A DNA stretch of 64,000 bases from Qipengyuania sphaerica. Lineage in GTDB: Bacteria > Pseudomonadota > Alphaproteobacteria > Sphingomonadales > Sphingomonadaceae. Below are positions 1 through 9,288 of the stretch, piece by piece. The DNA is taken from assembly GCF_019711595.1 (NCBI RefSeq), contig NZ_JAIGNR010000001.1, forward strand, positions 124,001 through 188,000. Reading direction: 5' to 3'. Below the pieces are notes generated by a model. The model made no database searches. It saw nothing but the letters and a program-made list of their open reading frames with translations, and was not told where the DNA came from. Position numbers and translations under genes: made by a program. Position 1 is the stretch's first letter. The number at the start of each line of letters is the position of its first letter.

Positions 1-852
1 GACGGGGCGGCTGTCGTCAGATACCTGCGCTGGATCGAGGAAAACGCACCCTCGGGCGAAATCGACGAACTGACCGCTGCAGCCAAGCTGCGCGAATTCC
101 GCGGCCTAAGCCCGGACATGAAGGACAGCAGCTTCGACACGATCAGCGCGGCTGCTGGCCATGCCGCGCTGCCGCATTACAAGGTCGACGAGGACAGCAA
201 TATCCCCATCCCGCCCTCGAGCATCTACCTGTGCGATTCGGGCGGACAGTATCTCGATGGTACGACCGACATCACCCGTACCGTCTGGGTCGGTCCGGGC
301 GAACCGACGGCCGAAATGGTCGATCGCAACACCCGCGTCCTCAAGGGCCATATCGAGCTTGATCTTGCACGCTTCCCCGACGGGACCAGCGGCGGCGCGC
401 TCGATGCGCTGGCCCGCATGCATTTGTGGCAGGTCGGCATGGATTACGGCCATGGCACCGGCCACGGCGTCGGCAGCTACCTCTCGGTCCACGAAGGTCC
501 GCAGCGCATTTCCAAGCCCGGTGGTGCCTTTGCCGGGACCGGCGCGCCTTTGCGCGAAGGGATGATCCTCTCGAACGAGCCGGGCTATTACAAGCCGGGC
601 GAATACGGCATCCGGATCGAGAACCTCGTGCTGGTGGTCGACGCCGATATCGAGGGCAGCGAGGGCAAATATCTCGGCTTCGAAACGCTCACGCATGTGC
701 CGCTCGACCGCAGGCTGGTCGACAAGTCGCTCCTCACGGCACGCGAGATAGAGTGGTGGAACACCTATCATGCACGCACCCGCGAGATCCTCGCGCCGCA
801 GCTCGAGGGCGAGGACCTCGCCTGGCTCGAGCGGGAATGCGCCCCCTTGTAG
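1..852 (+). CDS. M24 family metallopeptidase (Xaa-Pro aminopeptidase type), 3' part
   Basis: The open frame runs in from the window edge, so the N-terminal part is missing and 283 residues are visible. It carries the pita-bread metal-binding fold of aminopeptidase P: metal-ligand aspartates in CDSGGQY and GTTDITRT, the histidine motif GHGTGHGVGSYLSVHEGPQ, and the glutamates of SNEPGYY and GIRIENL. The family cleaves X-Pro N-terminal bonds of peptides using two metal ions in the cytoplasm. The ending (GEDLAWLERE) is a typical C-terminus of bacterial aminopeptidase P. The next gene lies 61 bp downstream on the same strand. Identification of the family is firm; the exact peptide substrate is not visible. 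Confidence 0.93.
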   Translation, partial: DGAAVVRYLRWIEENAPSGEIDELTAAAKLREFRGLSPDMKDSSFDTISAAAGHAALPHYKVDEDSNIPIPPSSIYLCDSGGQYLDGTTDITRTVWVGPGEPTAEMVDRNTRVLKGHIELDLARFPDGTSGGALDALARMHLWQVGMDYGHGTGHGVGSYLSVHEGPQRISKPGGAFAGTGAPLREGMILSNEPGYYKPGEYGIRIENLVLVVDADIEGSEGKYLGFETLTHVPLDRRLVDKSLLTAREIEWWNTYHARTREILAPQLEGEDLAWLERECAPL

Positions 853-853
853 G

Positions 854-873
854 ATTACGTATGTTCACGTAAT
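854..873. promoter_or_regulatory. Inverted repeat upstream of the VOC gene
   Basis: The arms ATTACGT (854-860) and ACGTAAT (867-873) form a perfect 7-bp inverted repeat around a 6-nt spacer. It starts one base after the peptidase stop codon and ends about 40 bp before the VOC start. There is no T-run, so a terminator is unlikely. It could be a dimeric regulator operator, but no regulator is encoded next to it. Confidence 0.3.
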
Positions 874-913
874 GTTCCGGCGGTCGCGAGTCGTTTTCTG
901 AAGGAGCAGGCGA

Positions 914-1309
914 ATGATCGGTTACGTTACGGTGGGCACAAACGACCTCGAGAAGGCGGCCAAATTCTATGACGCTATCGCGGCCGAAATGGGCGTGGGG
1001 CGGATGATGGAATTCGAAACCTTCATCGCCTGGGGCAAGTGGGATGGCGGCGCGGGCGTTGCAGCGACCAAGCCGTTCGACGGCAATGCGGCGAGTGTCG
1101 GGAATGGCACGATGGTGGCGCTCGAGGCCAAGGACCGCGACCAGGTCAAGCGGCTTTACGACATCGCGCTCGCCAACGGCGGGTCCTGCGAAGGCGAACC
1201 CGGTCCGCGCGGCGAACCCGACGAGAACGGCATGCTGTTCTACGCCGCCTATTTCCGCGATCCGGACGGCAACAAGCTCAACGCCTATCTGATGGACAAG
1301 GTCGGCTGA
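914..1309 (+). CDS. VOC superfamily (glyoxalase/bleomycin-resistance-like) protein
   Basis: A 131-residue protein with the paired beta-alpha-beta-beta-beta modules of the vicinal oxygen chelate fold. The opening MIGYVTVGTNDLEKAAKFYDA and the ending YFRDPDGNKLNAY are diagnostic of the glyoxalase-like subgroup, and the final glutamate ligand position of true glyoxalase I is not obviously kept. The start has GAAGGAGC about 8 bp upstream (AAGGAG at 901-906). Members bind a divalent metal and act on small electrophiles or antibiotics, but the substrate here cannot be read from the sequence. It resembles the VOC protein in the formaldehyde operon (35203-35583) in size and C-terminal motif. Confidence 0.85.
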   Translation: MIGYVTVGTNDLEKAAKFYDAIAAEMGVGRMMEFETFIAWGKWDGGAGVAATKPFDGNAASVGNGTMVALEAKDRDQVKRLYDIALANGGSCEGEPGPRGEPDENGMLFYAAYFRDPDGNKLNAYLMDKVG

Positions 1310-1420
1310 GCGAGATGGCTTTCGGTCATGTGAACATGGCGGGCTGAATGCGACACTTCGTTACAATTCAGCCTCTCTTCGGCATAAAGCTGCGACAATA
1401 CACTCCTAAAAGTGATACAT

Positions 1421-1478
1421 GAGCTGCGGCGGGATCGAAGTGTTTCTCCCCTCCCCTCCCGACGGACCGTCGCAGCTC
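1421..1478 (+). other. Stem-loop in the leader of the EF-hand gene
   Basis: GAGCTGCG (1421-1428) pairs with CGCAGCTC (1471-1478). The enclosed loop holds a second tight palindrome, GACGGACCGTC (about 1461-1471), and a pyrimidine-rich run. The structure ends about 12 bases before the ribosome binding site of the EF-hand gene. It may be a 5' UTR stabiliser or regulatory element; no known riboswitch class is recognised. Confidence 0.3.
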
Positions 1479-1500
1479 TCCCCTTTTGCTGGAGAGTATG

Positions 1501-2175
1501 ATGAACAAGACCGCACTGACCCTTTCCGCCGCTGCGCTGGCCCTAACCGGGACTGCCGCGCTGGCGCATGGCCACATGACCAAGATGGACACCGATGGTG
1601 ACGGCAACGTCACCCGCGCCGAACTCACCGCGCATGCCGACGAGATGTTCGCAAAGATGGATGCGAACAATGATGGCGTAATCGACGCGAATGACCGTCA
1701 GGCACATGGCGCGGAAATGTTCGCCAAGGCCGATACCGACGGCGATGGCGAATTGTCGCAGACCGAGATGAAGGCGATGCACGAAGCGCGCATGGAACGG
1801 CGTGAAGCACGCCGCGAAGCCCGTGCCGATCGCCGCGCAGACCGCATGGCCGCGCGTTTCGCCAAGATGGACACCGACAACTCTGGTGGCCTCTCGCAGG
1901 ACGAACTCAAGGCGATGCATGAAGCACGCAGCGAACGTCATGCCGGAAAGCGAGGCAAGCGTGGTCACGGCATGCGCGGCGGCATGCACATGATGCGCAT
2001 GGCCGATGCCGATGGCGACAAGGCCGTCACCCGCGCCGAATTCGATGCGGCTCTCGCGGCTCATTTCGCCAAGGCCGATGCCAATGGCGACGGTGCAATC
2101 TCCGCCGAGGAGCGCGAGGCGATGCACCAAACAATGCGTGCCGAGCGGAAGGCAAAGCGCGAAGCCGCGCAGTAA
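1501..2175 (+). CDS. Exported EF-hand calcium-binding protein with six loops
   Basis: A 224-residue protein with a cleavable signal peptide (about residues 1-23, ending TAALA-HG). It carries six EF-hand-like loops: DTDGDGNVTRAE, DANNDGVIDAND, DTDGDGELSQTE, DTDNSGGLSQDE, DADGDKAVTRAE and DANGDGAISAEE. Arginine-rich helices separate the middle loops (RREARREARADRRADR). The chosen start is the second of two adjacent ATGs, 4 bases after GGAGAG; the first lies at 1498. The product should be periplasmic and bind several Ca2+. The fifth loop has Lys at a position normally taken by Gly, so it may bind weakly. A response-regulator/kinase pair follows in the same direction, which suggests calcium- or envelope-linked signalling by association only. 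Confidence 0.92.
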   Translation: MNKTALTLSAAALALTGTAALAHGHMTKMDTDGDGNVTRAELTAHADEMFAKMDANNDGVIDANDRQAHGAEMFAKADTDGDGELSQTEMKAMHEARMERREARREARADRRADRMAARFAKMDTDNSGGLSQDELKAMHEARSERHAGKRGKRGHGMRGGMHMMRMADADGDKAVTRAEFDAALAAHFAKADANGDGAISAEEREAMHQTMRAERKAKREAAQ

Positions 2176-2176
2176 C

Positions 2177-2197
2177 GCGCTTGCGCATGGCAAGCGC
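2177..2197 (+). other. Intercistronic stem-loop between EF-hand gene and response regulator
   Basis: GCGCTTGC (2177-2184) pairs perfectly with GCAAGCGC (2190-2197) around a 5-nt loop, two bases after the EF-hand stop codon. No T-run follows, so it is not a classic intrinsic terminator. It could protect the upstream message from 3' exonucleases and so uncouple EF-hand protein levels from the regulators. Confidence 0.5.
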
Positions 2198-2223
2198 CGC
2201 ACGGTAGGCGCGGCGAGGATTAC

Positions 2224-2952
2224 ATGACCGACACCGCGCCAACCACCCTCCTGCTCGTCGACGACGAACGCAGCCTTCGCGAACCCCTGGCCGAGTATCT
2301 CACCGGCCAGGGGTTCGCCGTGCGCGAGGCGGAAAGCGCCGCTGCTGCGCGAACGGTGCTGGGCAGTGACACCCCCGATCTCGTCCTGCTCGACATCATG
2401 ATGCCGGGGGAGGACGGCCTTTCGCTCTGCCGCCACCTCGTTGAAACGAAAAAGCTCCCGGTTATCCTCCTGACGGCCAAGGGCGAAGCGATGGACCGCA
2501 TCATCGGCCTTGAAATCGGCGCCGACGATTATGTCACCAAGCCCTTCGAGCCGCGCGAACTGGTCGCGCGCATTCGCTCGGTCCTGCGCCGGTCCGAACG
2601 CGAGCCGGTGCTTCCTGCCGAAGACCAGCTCTACCACTTCGAAGGCTGGACGCTCGACCCGCTGAAGCGGCGTCTCACGGATCCCGACGGCACGCTCGTC
2701 CCGATTTCCACTGCCGAATTCCGCATGCTGCGCGCCTTCTGCGATCATCCGCGCCGGGTGCTCGATCGTGACCAGCTGCTCGACATGGTGCAGGGCCGCG
2801 AGGCGCAACTGTTCGACCGCGCGGTCGACAACCAGGTCAGCCGCCTGCGCCGCAAGATCGAGGCCGACAGCCGCAACCCGCATTTCATCCAGACCGTGCG
2901 CGGCGGAGGTTACCGCTTCGGTGCGGAAGTGACGCGCGCAGGCCAGCAATGA
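2224..2952 (+). CDS. OmpR/PhoB-family response regulator
   Basis: A 242-residue two-domain regulator. The receiver domain (about 8-120) has the acidic pair in LLVDDE, phospho-acceptor Asp57 in LVLLDIMMPGEDG, Thr in ILLTAKG and Lys in DDYVTKPF. A C-terminal winged helix (about 135-235) contains VDNQVSRLRRKIE and ends TVRGGGYRFG, typical of OmpR-type DNA binding. Its stop overlaps the kinase start (ATGA), so the two are translationally coupled. It should be phosphorylated by the following kinase and control transcription. Target genes are unknown, with the EF-hand gene immediately upstream an obvious candidate. Confidence 0.95.
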   Translation: MTDTAPTTLLLVDDERSLREPLAEYLTGQGFAVREAESAAAARTVLGSDTPDLVLLDIMMPGEDGLSLCRHLVETKKLPVILLTAKGEAMDRIIGLEIGADDYVTKPFEPRELVARIRSVLRRSEREPVLPAEDQLYHFEGWTLDPLKRRLTDPDGTLVPISTAEFRMLRAFCDHPRRVLDRDQLLDMVQGREAQLFDRAVDNQVSRLRRKIEADSRNPHFIQTVRGGGYRFGAEVTRAGQQ

Positions 2953-4409
2953 AGCGACTTCTGCCCAAGAGCCTGCTCGGCCAGGTCACGCTCGCGATCG
3001 CGGTGACGCTGTTCCTCGTGCAGGGCATCAACGCCTACCTTGCATGGACCATCGAAAAGGACCGGGTCGAAACAGGACTTGTCAACACGCTGAGCCTGCG
3101 CCTGGTGGCGATGGGTCGTATTGCGGATATGGACGATGGCGAGCTTGTCGTCGATCTCACGCCGCAACTGGAAAATGCGGAGCGACGCCGCTTCCGACCT
3201 CATAGCGAGAGGCGTGGCCCGCCCGGGGCGCGTCGGCCTCGCAGGGCTTTCGCCGGAACCGATTTTGCGCGTGCCGACACCTTCCTGACCCTGGATGGGG
3301 ACCGGAGGCTGCCAGCTCTCGAGGAAAGGCTGGGTGAAACCTTGCGCAATAATGGGCGCGACTTCGCCGATATCCGTATCGTCGAGCGGGAAGTCTCAAA
3401 CGATCCCGTCGCGCAGCGCTTTCTGGAGCGGCTGGCCCGGCGGCGCGGCATGACTCCGGCGGACCTGCCCGAGAAAATCGCCGTCGCCGGAATCAGCAGC
3501 GGCGAAGGCTGGGAAATAGTCCGCGCACCGATTTATCGGCCCCACGAACATTTCGGCCCGCTGTTTCCGCTGCTGAGGGCGGCGATGTTGACCGGCCTTC
3601 TTGTCATCGTGCTCTGGCTCGTCCTGCGCCGTATCACCGGCCCGCTCGCGCAGCTTACCGAGCGCACCCAGCGATTTTCGGAGAATCCTGCGGCAGTGGG
3701 GCAGGTCGAACCGCGCGGACCTGAAGACGTGCGTGTCCTTATCGAGGCGCATAACGAGATGGAAGCGCGGATCGGCGCCATGCTCGACGAGAAGGACGTC
3801 ATGCTCGGTGCGATCGGGCACGACCTCAAGACCCCGCTGGCCGCGCTGCGCGTACGGATCGAGAATCTCGAGGGCGACGCCGAAGCCAAGGCGAAAATGG
3901 CCGAGATCATCGCCGAGACTTCGCGCACGCTGGACGATATCCTGATGCTCGCCCGCGTCGGCCGCCATGATGTCGAATTCGAGGTGGTCGACCTATCCGC
4001 GCTGGCCGCCACGCTGGTCGAGGAGTTCGAGGATCTCGGCAAGCCTGTCACTCTGGGGACGACTGAGCGGCGCAAGCGGGGAATTCAGGTCACCTGGCTA
4101 AAGCGCGCGCTGCGCAATCTGATCGAGAACGCGATCCGCTACGGCGGCTCGGCGCGCTTGTCGGTGACCAGCGAGAACCGCGCTGCGATCCTTGCGGTCG
4201 AGGATGACGGACCCGGCATCGCGCCCGAACTGATAGATACCATCGCCGAACCCTTCGCGCGCGGCGAGGCAAGCCGCAATCGGGCCACCGGCGGTGCCGG
4301 GCTCGGCCTCGCCATCGCGCGCGCGGTGGCGGAGCAACACGGTGGCAGGCTGGTCCTCGAAAATCGCGAGGAAGGCGGTCTGCGCGCGGAAATCCGTCTA
4401 CCGCTCTAA
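2949..4409 (+). CDS. Membrane sensor histidine kinase, partner of the upstream regulator
   Basis: A 486-residue transmembrane kinase. The first membrane helix is about residues 10-32 and the second ([15 protein letters not shown]) about 208-226. Between them is a periplasmic sensor region of roughly 175 residues that opens with an Arg/Pro-rich stretch ([19 protein letters not shown]). A HAMP linker follows, then the H-box [14 protein letters not shown] with His291 as the probable phosphorylation site. The ATPase domain has [11 protein letters not shown] (N box), DDGPGIAP (G1) and [12 protein letters not shown] (G2). The start overlaps the regulator stop by 4 bp. The signal sensed is unknown. 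Confidence 0.94.
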   Translation: MKRLLPKSLLGQVTLAIAVTLFLVQGINAYLAWTIEKDRVETGLVNTLSLRLVAMGRIADMDDGELVVDLTPQLENAERRRFRPHSERRGPPGARRPRRAFAGTDFARADTFLTLDGDRRLPALEERLGETLRNNGRDFADIRIVEREVSNDPVAQRFLERLARRRGMTPADLPEKIAVAGISSGEGWEIVRAPIYRPHEHFGPLFPLLRAAMLTGLLVIVLWLVLRRITGPLAQLTERTQRFSENPAAVGQVEPRGPEDVRVLIEAHNEMEARIGAMLDEKDVMLGAIGHDLKTPLAALRVRIENLEGDAEAKAKMAEIIAETSRTLDDILMLARVGRHDVEFEVVDLSALAATLVEEFEDLGKPVTLGTTERRKRGIQVTWLKRALRNLIENAIRYGGSARLSVTSENRAAILAVEDDGPGIAPELIDTIAEPFARGEASRNRATGGAGLGLAIARAVAEQHGGRLVLENREEGGLRAEIRLPL

Positions 4410-5932
4410 CGCATCAAGCCGCCGACGATATTGCGCACGAAGGCGTTAAGGCCGGTGCGAACCGGATCGGCGCGCGATTTCTTGCCCAGGACCGTCGCTA
4501 CTGCAATCGAGGACAGCGAGCCGGCTGCGGCGGTAGCCGCGGCCTTGCCGGCCTTGGTCCACATGGAAGGAGACTTGCGCTCGCGCTTGCCGACTTCCTC
4601 CCGGCCCTTTTCGGCGACCTCCTTGGCCGTGGCTTCGGCATCGGCGGCCTTCTGCGCAAGCACTTCCTCGGCGCTCTCGCGGTCGACCGCCTCGTCGTAT
4701 TTGCCGTCGAGGTCGCTCACCGAATTGATGATCTTGCGCTCTTTCTCGGTCACCGGACCAAGGCGCGAATGCGGCGGCTTGATCAGCGTGCGCTGGACCA
4801 CGCCTGGTGCGCCGTCCTCGTCGAGGGTCGAGACCAGCGCCTCGCCGACCTTGAGCTGGGTGATCGCCTCTTCGACATCGAGATCGGGATTGATGCGGAA
4901 TGTCTCCGCCGCCGCCCTGATCGCGCGCTGGTCGCGCGGGGTGAAGGCGCGCAGGGCATGCTGGATGCGGTTGCCGAGCTGTCCGGCGATCTTCTCCGGA
5001 ATGTCGATCGGGTTCTGGGTGACGAAATAGACGCCCACGCCTTTGGACCGGATCAGGCGCACAACTTGTTCAACCTTGTCCTCGAGCGCATCCGGAGCAT
5101 CGTCGAAGAGCAGATGCGCTTCGTCGAAGAAGAAGACGAGCTTCGGCTTTTCCGGATCGCCCACTTCTGGCAGCGTCTCGAACAGTTCGGCGAGCAGCCA
5201 CAAGAGGAAGGTCGCGTAGAGTTTCGGGCTGCGCATCAGCTTGTCGGCGGCGAGCACATTGATGATCCCGCGGCCCTGTTCATCGGTGGCGAGGAAATCG
5301 TCGATCTCGAGAGCCGGTTCGCCGAAGAAGCGGTCCGCTCCCTGGCTTTCGAAACTGAGCAGCTGGCGCTGGATCGCGCCGACGCTGGCCTTGGAGACAT
5401 TGCCGTAGGTGCCGGACAATTCGCTGGCGTTTTCATAGGCAAAGGTCAGCATCGCCTGCAGGTCGCCGAGGTCTAGCAGCAGGAGATTGTTCTCGTCGGC
5501 ATAGCGGAAGACGATGTTGAGCACGCCTTCCTGTGTGTCGTTCAAATCGAGCAGGCGCGCGAGCAGCAGCGGACCCATTTCCGAAATCGTCGTCCGGATG
5601 GGGAAACCCTTTTCACCGTAGAGGTCCCAGAAAACCGCGGCATTGTCGGCATAGGCATAGTCTTCCATGCCCAGTTCCTTCGCGCGGGTTTCCAGCTTGT
5701 CGGCATGCTTGAACTGTGGCGATCCGGCCATCGAGATACCCGCAAGGTCACCCTTCACGTCGGCGACGAAGACCGGCACGCCATTGGCGGAAAAACTCTC
5801 GGCGAGGCCCTGCAGCGTCACCGTCTTGCCAGTGCCGGTTGCGCCCGCGATCAGGCCGTGGCGGTTGGCCTGTTCGAGCCGGAAATATTGCTTCTCGCCA
5901 TTCGCGCCGAGGCCAAGAAAAATCGTGCTCAT
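4406..5932 (-). CDS. HerA/FtsK-like ATPase of the DUF853 family
   Basis: A 508-residue P-loop ATPase beginning MSTIFLGLG, with GGGAG 5 bp upstream on the minus strand. Walker A is [10 protein letters not shown] (about residue 31) and Walker B is [13 protein letters not shown], followed by the arginine-containing [14 protein letters not shown] segment of HerA-type translocases. The C-terminal 110 residues are rich in Ala, Glu and Lys, probably helical, and end in an amphipathic tail. Proteins of this family (YjgR-like) are conserved in proteobacteria but their role is not settled; the fold suggests nucleic-acid or protein translocation. The stop codon overlaps the end of the convergent kinase gene by 4 bp. 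Confidence 0.9.
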   Translation of the reverse strand: MSTIFLGLGANGEKQYFRLEQANRHGLIAGATGTGKTVTLQGLAESFSANGVPVFVADVKGDLAGISMAGSPQFKHADKLETRAKELGMEDYAYADNAAVFWDLYGEKGFPIRTTISEMGPLLLARLLDLNDTQEGVLNIVFRYADENNLLLLDLGDLQAMLTFAYENASELSGTYGNVSKASVGAIQRQLLSFESQGADRFFGEPALEIDDFLATDEQGRGIINVLAADKLMRSPKLYATFLLWLLAELFETLPEVGDPEKPKLVFFFDEAHLLFDDAPDALEDKVEQVVRLIRSKGVGVYFVTQNPIDIPEKIAGQLGNRIQHALRAFTPRDQRAIRAAAETFRINPDLDVEEAITQLKVGEALVSTLDEDGAPGVVQRTLIKPPHSRLGPVTEKERKIINSVSDLDGKYDEAVDRESAEEVLAQKAADAEATAKEVAEKGREEVGKRERKSPSMWTKAGKAAATAAAGSLSSIAVATVLGKKSRADPVRTGLNAFVRNIVGGLMR

Positions 5933-6039
5933 AGTGCTCCCGCCAGTCAATTTGCGTGTATCGATGTGGCGCAGCGTGGTCCTTGCGGTCAAGCAATGGC
6001 TCGACTTGGGCGCACAGGGCTGTAAATGCTGGGGCCACG

Positions 6040-7851
6040 ATGGCGGGCAGACATCCCTTTGTATTGCTGGACGATGCACGGACAAGCGGCGCTGCCGACG
6101 CCCTGTTCTACGAGAACCCGCGCGCCATTTTCGTCGCCAACCGGCCAGACGAGGTCGAGGAGGTGCTTGCAGCTGCCGAGGCCGCGCGGCGCGAAGGCGG
6201 CGAGCTGGCGGGTTATATCGCCTATGAGGCGGGACTTGCCCTGGAGGTACGGCTTGCCGGTCTGGCTGCAGCGAAGACTGGAGGCGCAGGGCCGCTCGTC
6301 TGGCTTGGCCTTTTCGATGCACCGACACGGATTGCCGCCGATGCCATGGCCGATTGGCTGGCATCACGCGTGCAGGGACCGGGCGGCGTCGGCCCGCTTG
6401 AGCCGCAGCTGTCACCGGGCGGCTACGAAGCGGCCTTCGAGCAGCTGCAGGAAGCGATCCGCGCAGGCGATATCTACCAGGCCAACCTGACCTTTCCGCT
6501 GGCCGGCAATTTCACCGGCGACCCGCTGGGGCTCTATGCTGCGCTGCGACCGGCGGCGCAGGCGGGCTATGGCGGAGTGATCTTCGACGGCTCGCACTGG
6601 CTGCTGAGCCTGTCGCCCGAACTTTTCGTCTCGCTCAAGGGCAGCGAGGCCAAGGCCAAGCCGATGAAGGGTACGCGCCCGCGCTCGGCCGACGAGGCGC
6701 AGGACAAGGCTCTGGCAGAGGAGCTGGCCTCTTCGGTCAAGGACAAGGCCGAGAACCTGATGATCGTCGACCTGATGCGCAACGATCTCAGCCGCGTGGC
6801 GATAGCGGGCAGCGTCCGCGTCGACGAACCCTTCGCCATCGAGAGCTATCCGACGGTCCACCAGATGGTCAGTGTGGTCCGTGCCGACCTGAAGGAGGGC
6901 ATGGGCGCAACCGATCTCGTGCGCGCGCTGTTCCCTTGCGGGTCGATTACCGGCGCGCCGAAAATCCGCGCGATGGAACTGATCGACCAGGTCGAGCGCG
7001 AACCGCGCGGCCCCTATTGCGGGGCCATCGGACGGATCGGCGCAGACGGCGATGCGGCGTTCAATGTCGCCATCCGCACGCTGCGCCTCACGGAAATTGA
7101 GAATGCGCGCGGCAAGGCCGTGCTCGGGGTGGGCGGGGCGATCGTTGCCGACAGCGAGCCGCGCACCGAATGGCGCGAGGCGCTGCTCAAGGGCGCGTTC
7201 GCGTCCAAGTCCTCGCCCGATCACAGGGCGGCGCAGTTCGATCTGATCGAGACCATGCGCTTCACACCCGAAGAGGGCATCCCGCTGCTCGAAATGCACC
7301 TCGCGCGGATGAAGCAGAGCGCCGCCGAACTCGGTTTCAGTTTCGACCGCCACGAGGCACGCAACCAGATGCACGCCTGCTGCTTCGTCCTCGATGGACC
7401 GAGCCGCGTGCGCCTGTTCGCCTCGCGCAGCGGCGCGGTGGCGCTGGAGGCGTGCGCCATGCCGGAGGGCTGGCCCGAACCTGCGCAGTGCGTGGTCCTG
7501 CCGCTGCCGGTGAACCCGGGCGACTGGCGCCTGCGCCACAAGACCACCGATCGCGGCTTTTACGAAGCCGGACAGGAAGTGGCCCGCCAGCGCGGCGCGC
7601 ACGAGGCGCTGTTCGTGCGCGAGGACCGCTTGCTGACCGAGGGCTGCATCACCAGTATCTTTGTCGAGCGCGACGGCCTATTGCTCACGCCGCCCGCGAC
7701 GCTCGGCCTGCTGCCGGGTGTGTACCGCCAGTCGCTGCTCGAAGAAGGCAAGGCGCGCGAGGCTGAGCTGACCATCGCCGATCTCGAGGACGGCTTCTTC
7801 CTCGGCAATGCCGTGCGCGGCCTGATGCGCGCGGAACTGAAAGTGAAATGA
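6040..7851 (+). CDS. pabB: Fused aminodeoxychorismate synthase component I / aminodeoxychorismate lyase
   Basis: A 603-residue fusion. The first ~375 residues are the chorismate-binding PabB domain: KPMKGTRPR active-site lysine segment, [14 protein letters not shown], and [19 protein letters not shown]. Residues ~385-603 form a class-IV aminotransferase-like PabC domain, ending with [12 protein letters not shown] and [21 protein letters not shown]. Together the two domains convert chorismate plus ammonia to 4-aminodeoxychorismate and then to 4-aminobenzoate for folate. The glutaminase subunit PabA is not in the window. The gene is divergent from the DUF853 ATPase, with 107 bp between them. 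Its last 4 bases overlap the next gene, so the two are coupled. Confidence 0.94.
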   Translation: MAGRHPFVLLDDARTSGAADALFYENPRAIFVANRPDEVEEVLAAAEAARREGGELAGYIAYEAGLALEVRLAGLAAAKTGGAGPLVWLGLFDAPTRIAADAMADWLASRVQGPGGVGPLEPQLSPGGYEAAFEQLQEAIRAGDIYQANLTFPLAGNFTGDPLGLYAALRPAAQAGYGGVIFDGSHWLLSLSPELFVSLKGSEAKAKPMKGTRPRSADEAQDKALAEELASSVKDKAENLMIVDLMRNDLSRVAIAGSVRVDEPFAIESYPTVHQMVSVVRADLKEGMGATDLVRALFPCGSITGAPKIRAMELIDQVEREPRGPYCGAIGRIGADGDAAFNVAIRTLRLTEIENARGKAVLGVGGAIVADSEPRTEWREALLKGAFASKSSPDHRAAQFDLIETMRFTPEEGIPLLEMHLARMKQSAAELGFSFDRHEARNQMHACCFVLDGPSRVRLFASRSGAVALEACAMPEGWPEPAQCVVLPLPVNPGDWRLRHKTTDRGFYEAGQEVARQRGAHEALFVREDRLLTEGCITSIFVERDGLLLTPPATLGLLPGVYRQSLLEEGKAREAELTIADLEDGFFLGNAVRGLMRAELKVK

Positions 7852-8504
7852 CCCAGATTCCGATCATCTTCGAAGACGGCGAAGCGCTCGTCATCGACAA
7901 GCCTGCCGGCCTTCCGGTCGATCGCCCCAAGCGTGGCGGTCCCTGCCTCGAAGACCATTTCGAGCAATTGAAGCTGGGCTTCCAGCGCGCGCCGCATCCC
8001 GTCCACCGGCTCGACACCGATACCAGCGGCTGCCTGCTGCTCGCGCGCAATCCCAAGGCGCTGAAGCGCTTCGCCAAGGCCTTCGAGGACCGGCTGGTCG
8101 AGAAGCGCTATCTCGGCATCCTGTCGGGCATTCCCGAGGGCGAGGAGGGCACGATCGAGCTCTCGCTGTCCAAGATCAGCAGTGCGGGCAAGGGCTGGCG
8201 CATGATCGCGGCGAAGAAGGGCAAGCCCTCTATCACCCACTGGCGCAAGCTGATGGAGCACGACGGCAAGGCGCTCATCGAATTCCGCCCCGAGACGGGC
8301 CGCACCCACCAGATCCGCATCCATTGCGAGGCGGGGCTCGGCATGCCCCTGCTCGGCGATCCGGTCTATGGTTCGGCGAAAGGTGCGCCGCGCACCATGC
8401 TCCATGCCGCGGGGCTCATCGTCCCGCGCGGAACCAAGCCGACGATCGAGGCCGCCGCGCCGCTGCCGCGCGATTTTGCGGCGCTTGGCTTTGCGGATGG
8501 GTAG
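7848..8504 (+). CDS. RluA-family RNA pseudouridine synthase
   Basis: A 218-residue single-domain enzyme without an S4 domain. The family signature HRLDTDTSGCLLLARN (from about residue 48) holds the catalytic aspartate, and LIEFRPETGRTHQIRIHCE (about 142-160) matches the conserved C-terminal motif. It should isomerise specific uridines in rRNA or tRNA. The precise target (RluA-, TruC- or RluC-like) cannot be decided from sequence alone. It overlaps pabBC by 4 bp upstream and arfB by 8 bp downstream, and is therefore likely co-transcribed with both. Confidence 0.92.
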   Translation: MTQIPIIFEDGEALVIDKPAGLPVDRPKRGGPCLEDHFEQLKLGFQRAPHPVHRLDTDTSGCLLLARNPKALKRFAKAFEDRLVEKRYLGILSGIPEGEEGTIELSLSKISSAGKGWRMIAAKKGKPSITHWRKLMEHDGKALIEFRPETGRTHQIRIHCEAGLGMPLLGDPVYGSAKGAPRTMLHAAGLIVPRGTKPTIEAAAPLPRDFAALGFADG

Positions 8505-8901
8505 GATTGCCGACAAGGCGCTGGAAATAGCCGAGGAGAAGTTCATCGCCTCCTCGGGCCCGGGCGGGCAGAACGTCAACAAGGTGGCCACTGCCGTCCA
8601 GCTGCGCGTCGACGTGTTCCAGCTCGGCATGCCGCCCGATGCCTTCGAGCGGTTGAAGGAGGTGGCGGGGAGCAAGTTTACCAAGGCGGGCGAAATCGTG
8701 CTTACCGCGAATGAATACCGCACGCAGGAACAGAATCGCGAGGCCGCGCGCGAGCGGCTGGTGGCGCTGCTGGGCGAGGCGCTCACGCCGCCCAGGAAAC
8801 GCAAGAAGAGCCGCGTCAACCGGGTGGGCAAGGTGAAACGACTGAAGGCGAAGAAGGCGCGCGGCGAGGTGAAGGCCAATCGCGGCAAGGTGGACTGGTA
8901 G
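8497..8901 (+). CDS. arfB: Alternative ribosome-rescue factor ArfB (peptidyl-tRNA hydrolase, GGQ type)
   Basis: A 134-residue protein with the release-factor catalytic loop SSGPGGQNVNKVATAVQLR near the N-terminus. It has a basic, unstructured C-terminal tail (RKRKKSRVNRVGKVKRLKAKKARG) of the sort ArfB inserts into the empty mRNA channel. It releases peptides from ribosomes stalled on non-stop mRNAs. The start ATG lies inside the end of the pseudouridine synthase gene, 8 bp before its stop. ArfB can act as backup to tmRNA-mediated trans-translation; no tmRNA gene is seen in the window. Confidence 0.94.
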   Translation: MGRIADKALEIAEEKFIASSGPGGQNVNKVATAVQLRVDVFQLGMPPDAFERLKEVAGSKFTKAGEIVLTANEYRTQEQNREAARERLVALLGEALTPPRKRKKSRVNRVGKVKRLKAKKARGEVKANRGKVDW

Positions 8902-8944
8902 CGCGGAAGGCTTCGACGCTTGACTTTTCCCCGTGAATCACACA

Positions 8945-8990
8945 AAGGGCGCGCCGGACGGCGGTGCAGCTCGCGCCGCCCTTATTATTT
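8945..8990 (+). terminator. Probable terminator after arfB
   Basis: AAGGGCG (8945-8951) pairs with CGCCCTT (8977-8983) around a GC-rich interior that can fold further, and the 3' arm is followed by ATTATTTC. It would end the pabBC-rlu-arfB transcript. A TTGACT hexamer at 8920-8925 lies just upstream, so the hairpin could instead sit in the leader of the L33 mRNA. Confidence 0.4.
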
Positions 8991-9032
8991 CGGCTGAAAT
9001 CGGCCCCTCAGAAAGATCTTTAGGAACACGCC

Positions 9033-9200
9033 ATGGCGAAGCCCGCAACCGTCAAGATCAAGCTCGTCTCGACCGCCGACACGGGCTTCTACTACGTGAC
9101 GAAGAAGAATCCGCGCAACCACACCGAAAAGTTCGTCTTCAAGAAGTACGACCCGGTGGCGCGCAAGCACGTCGAATTCAAGGAAGCCAAGATCAAGTGA
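9033..9200 (+). CDS. rpmG: 50S ribosomal protein L33
   Basis: A 55-residue basic protein of exactly the usual bacterial L33 length, reading [18 protein letters not shown] and ending VEFKEAKIK. The central [23 protein letters not shown] is the L33 core. It has no CxxC pairs and so is the zinc-independent (C-minus) form. L33 sits near the E site of the large subunit. TAGGAAC precedes the ATG by about 6 bp. It appears to be monocistronic, 131 bp after arfB and 88 bp before lolA. Confidence 0.97.
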   Translation: MAKPATVKIKLVSTADTGFYYVTKKNPRNHTEKFVFKKYDPVARKHVEFKEAKIK

Positions 9201-9288
9201 TCTGGCCGGCCCGTGTGGCCGATAAGCTGAACGGCGGGAACGCCTTTAGTTCAGTGACAGTTCAATGCTCCGAACCTAAATCAGGAGC

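Noticed and set aside
1543-2949. 468-residue minus-strand frame opposite the EF-hand and regulator genes
   Set aside because: It has low-complexity composition and no motif, and spans two convincing genes on the plus strand.
5933-6415. N-terminal extension of the DUF853 ATPase frame and of the pabBC frame past their chosen starts
   Set aside because: The extra residues are Arg/Pro-rich shadows. Both genes have good starts at 5932 and 6040, with homologous N-termini beginning there.
6412-7602. 396-residue minus-strand frame opposite pabBC
   Set aside because: The plus frame has complete PabB and PabC motifs; the antisense frame looks like a shadow.
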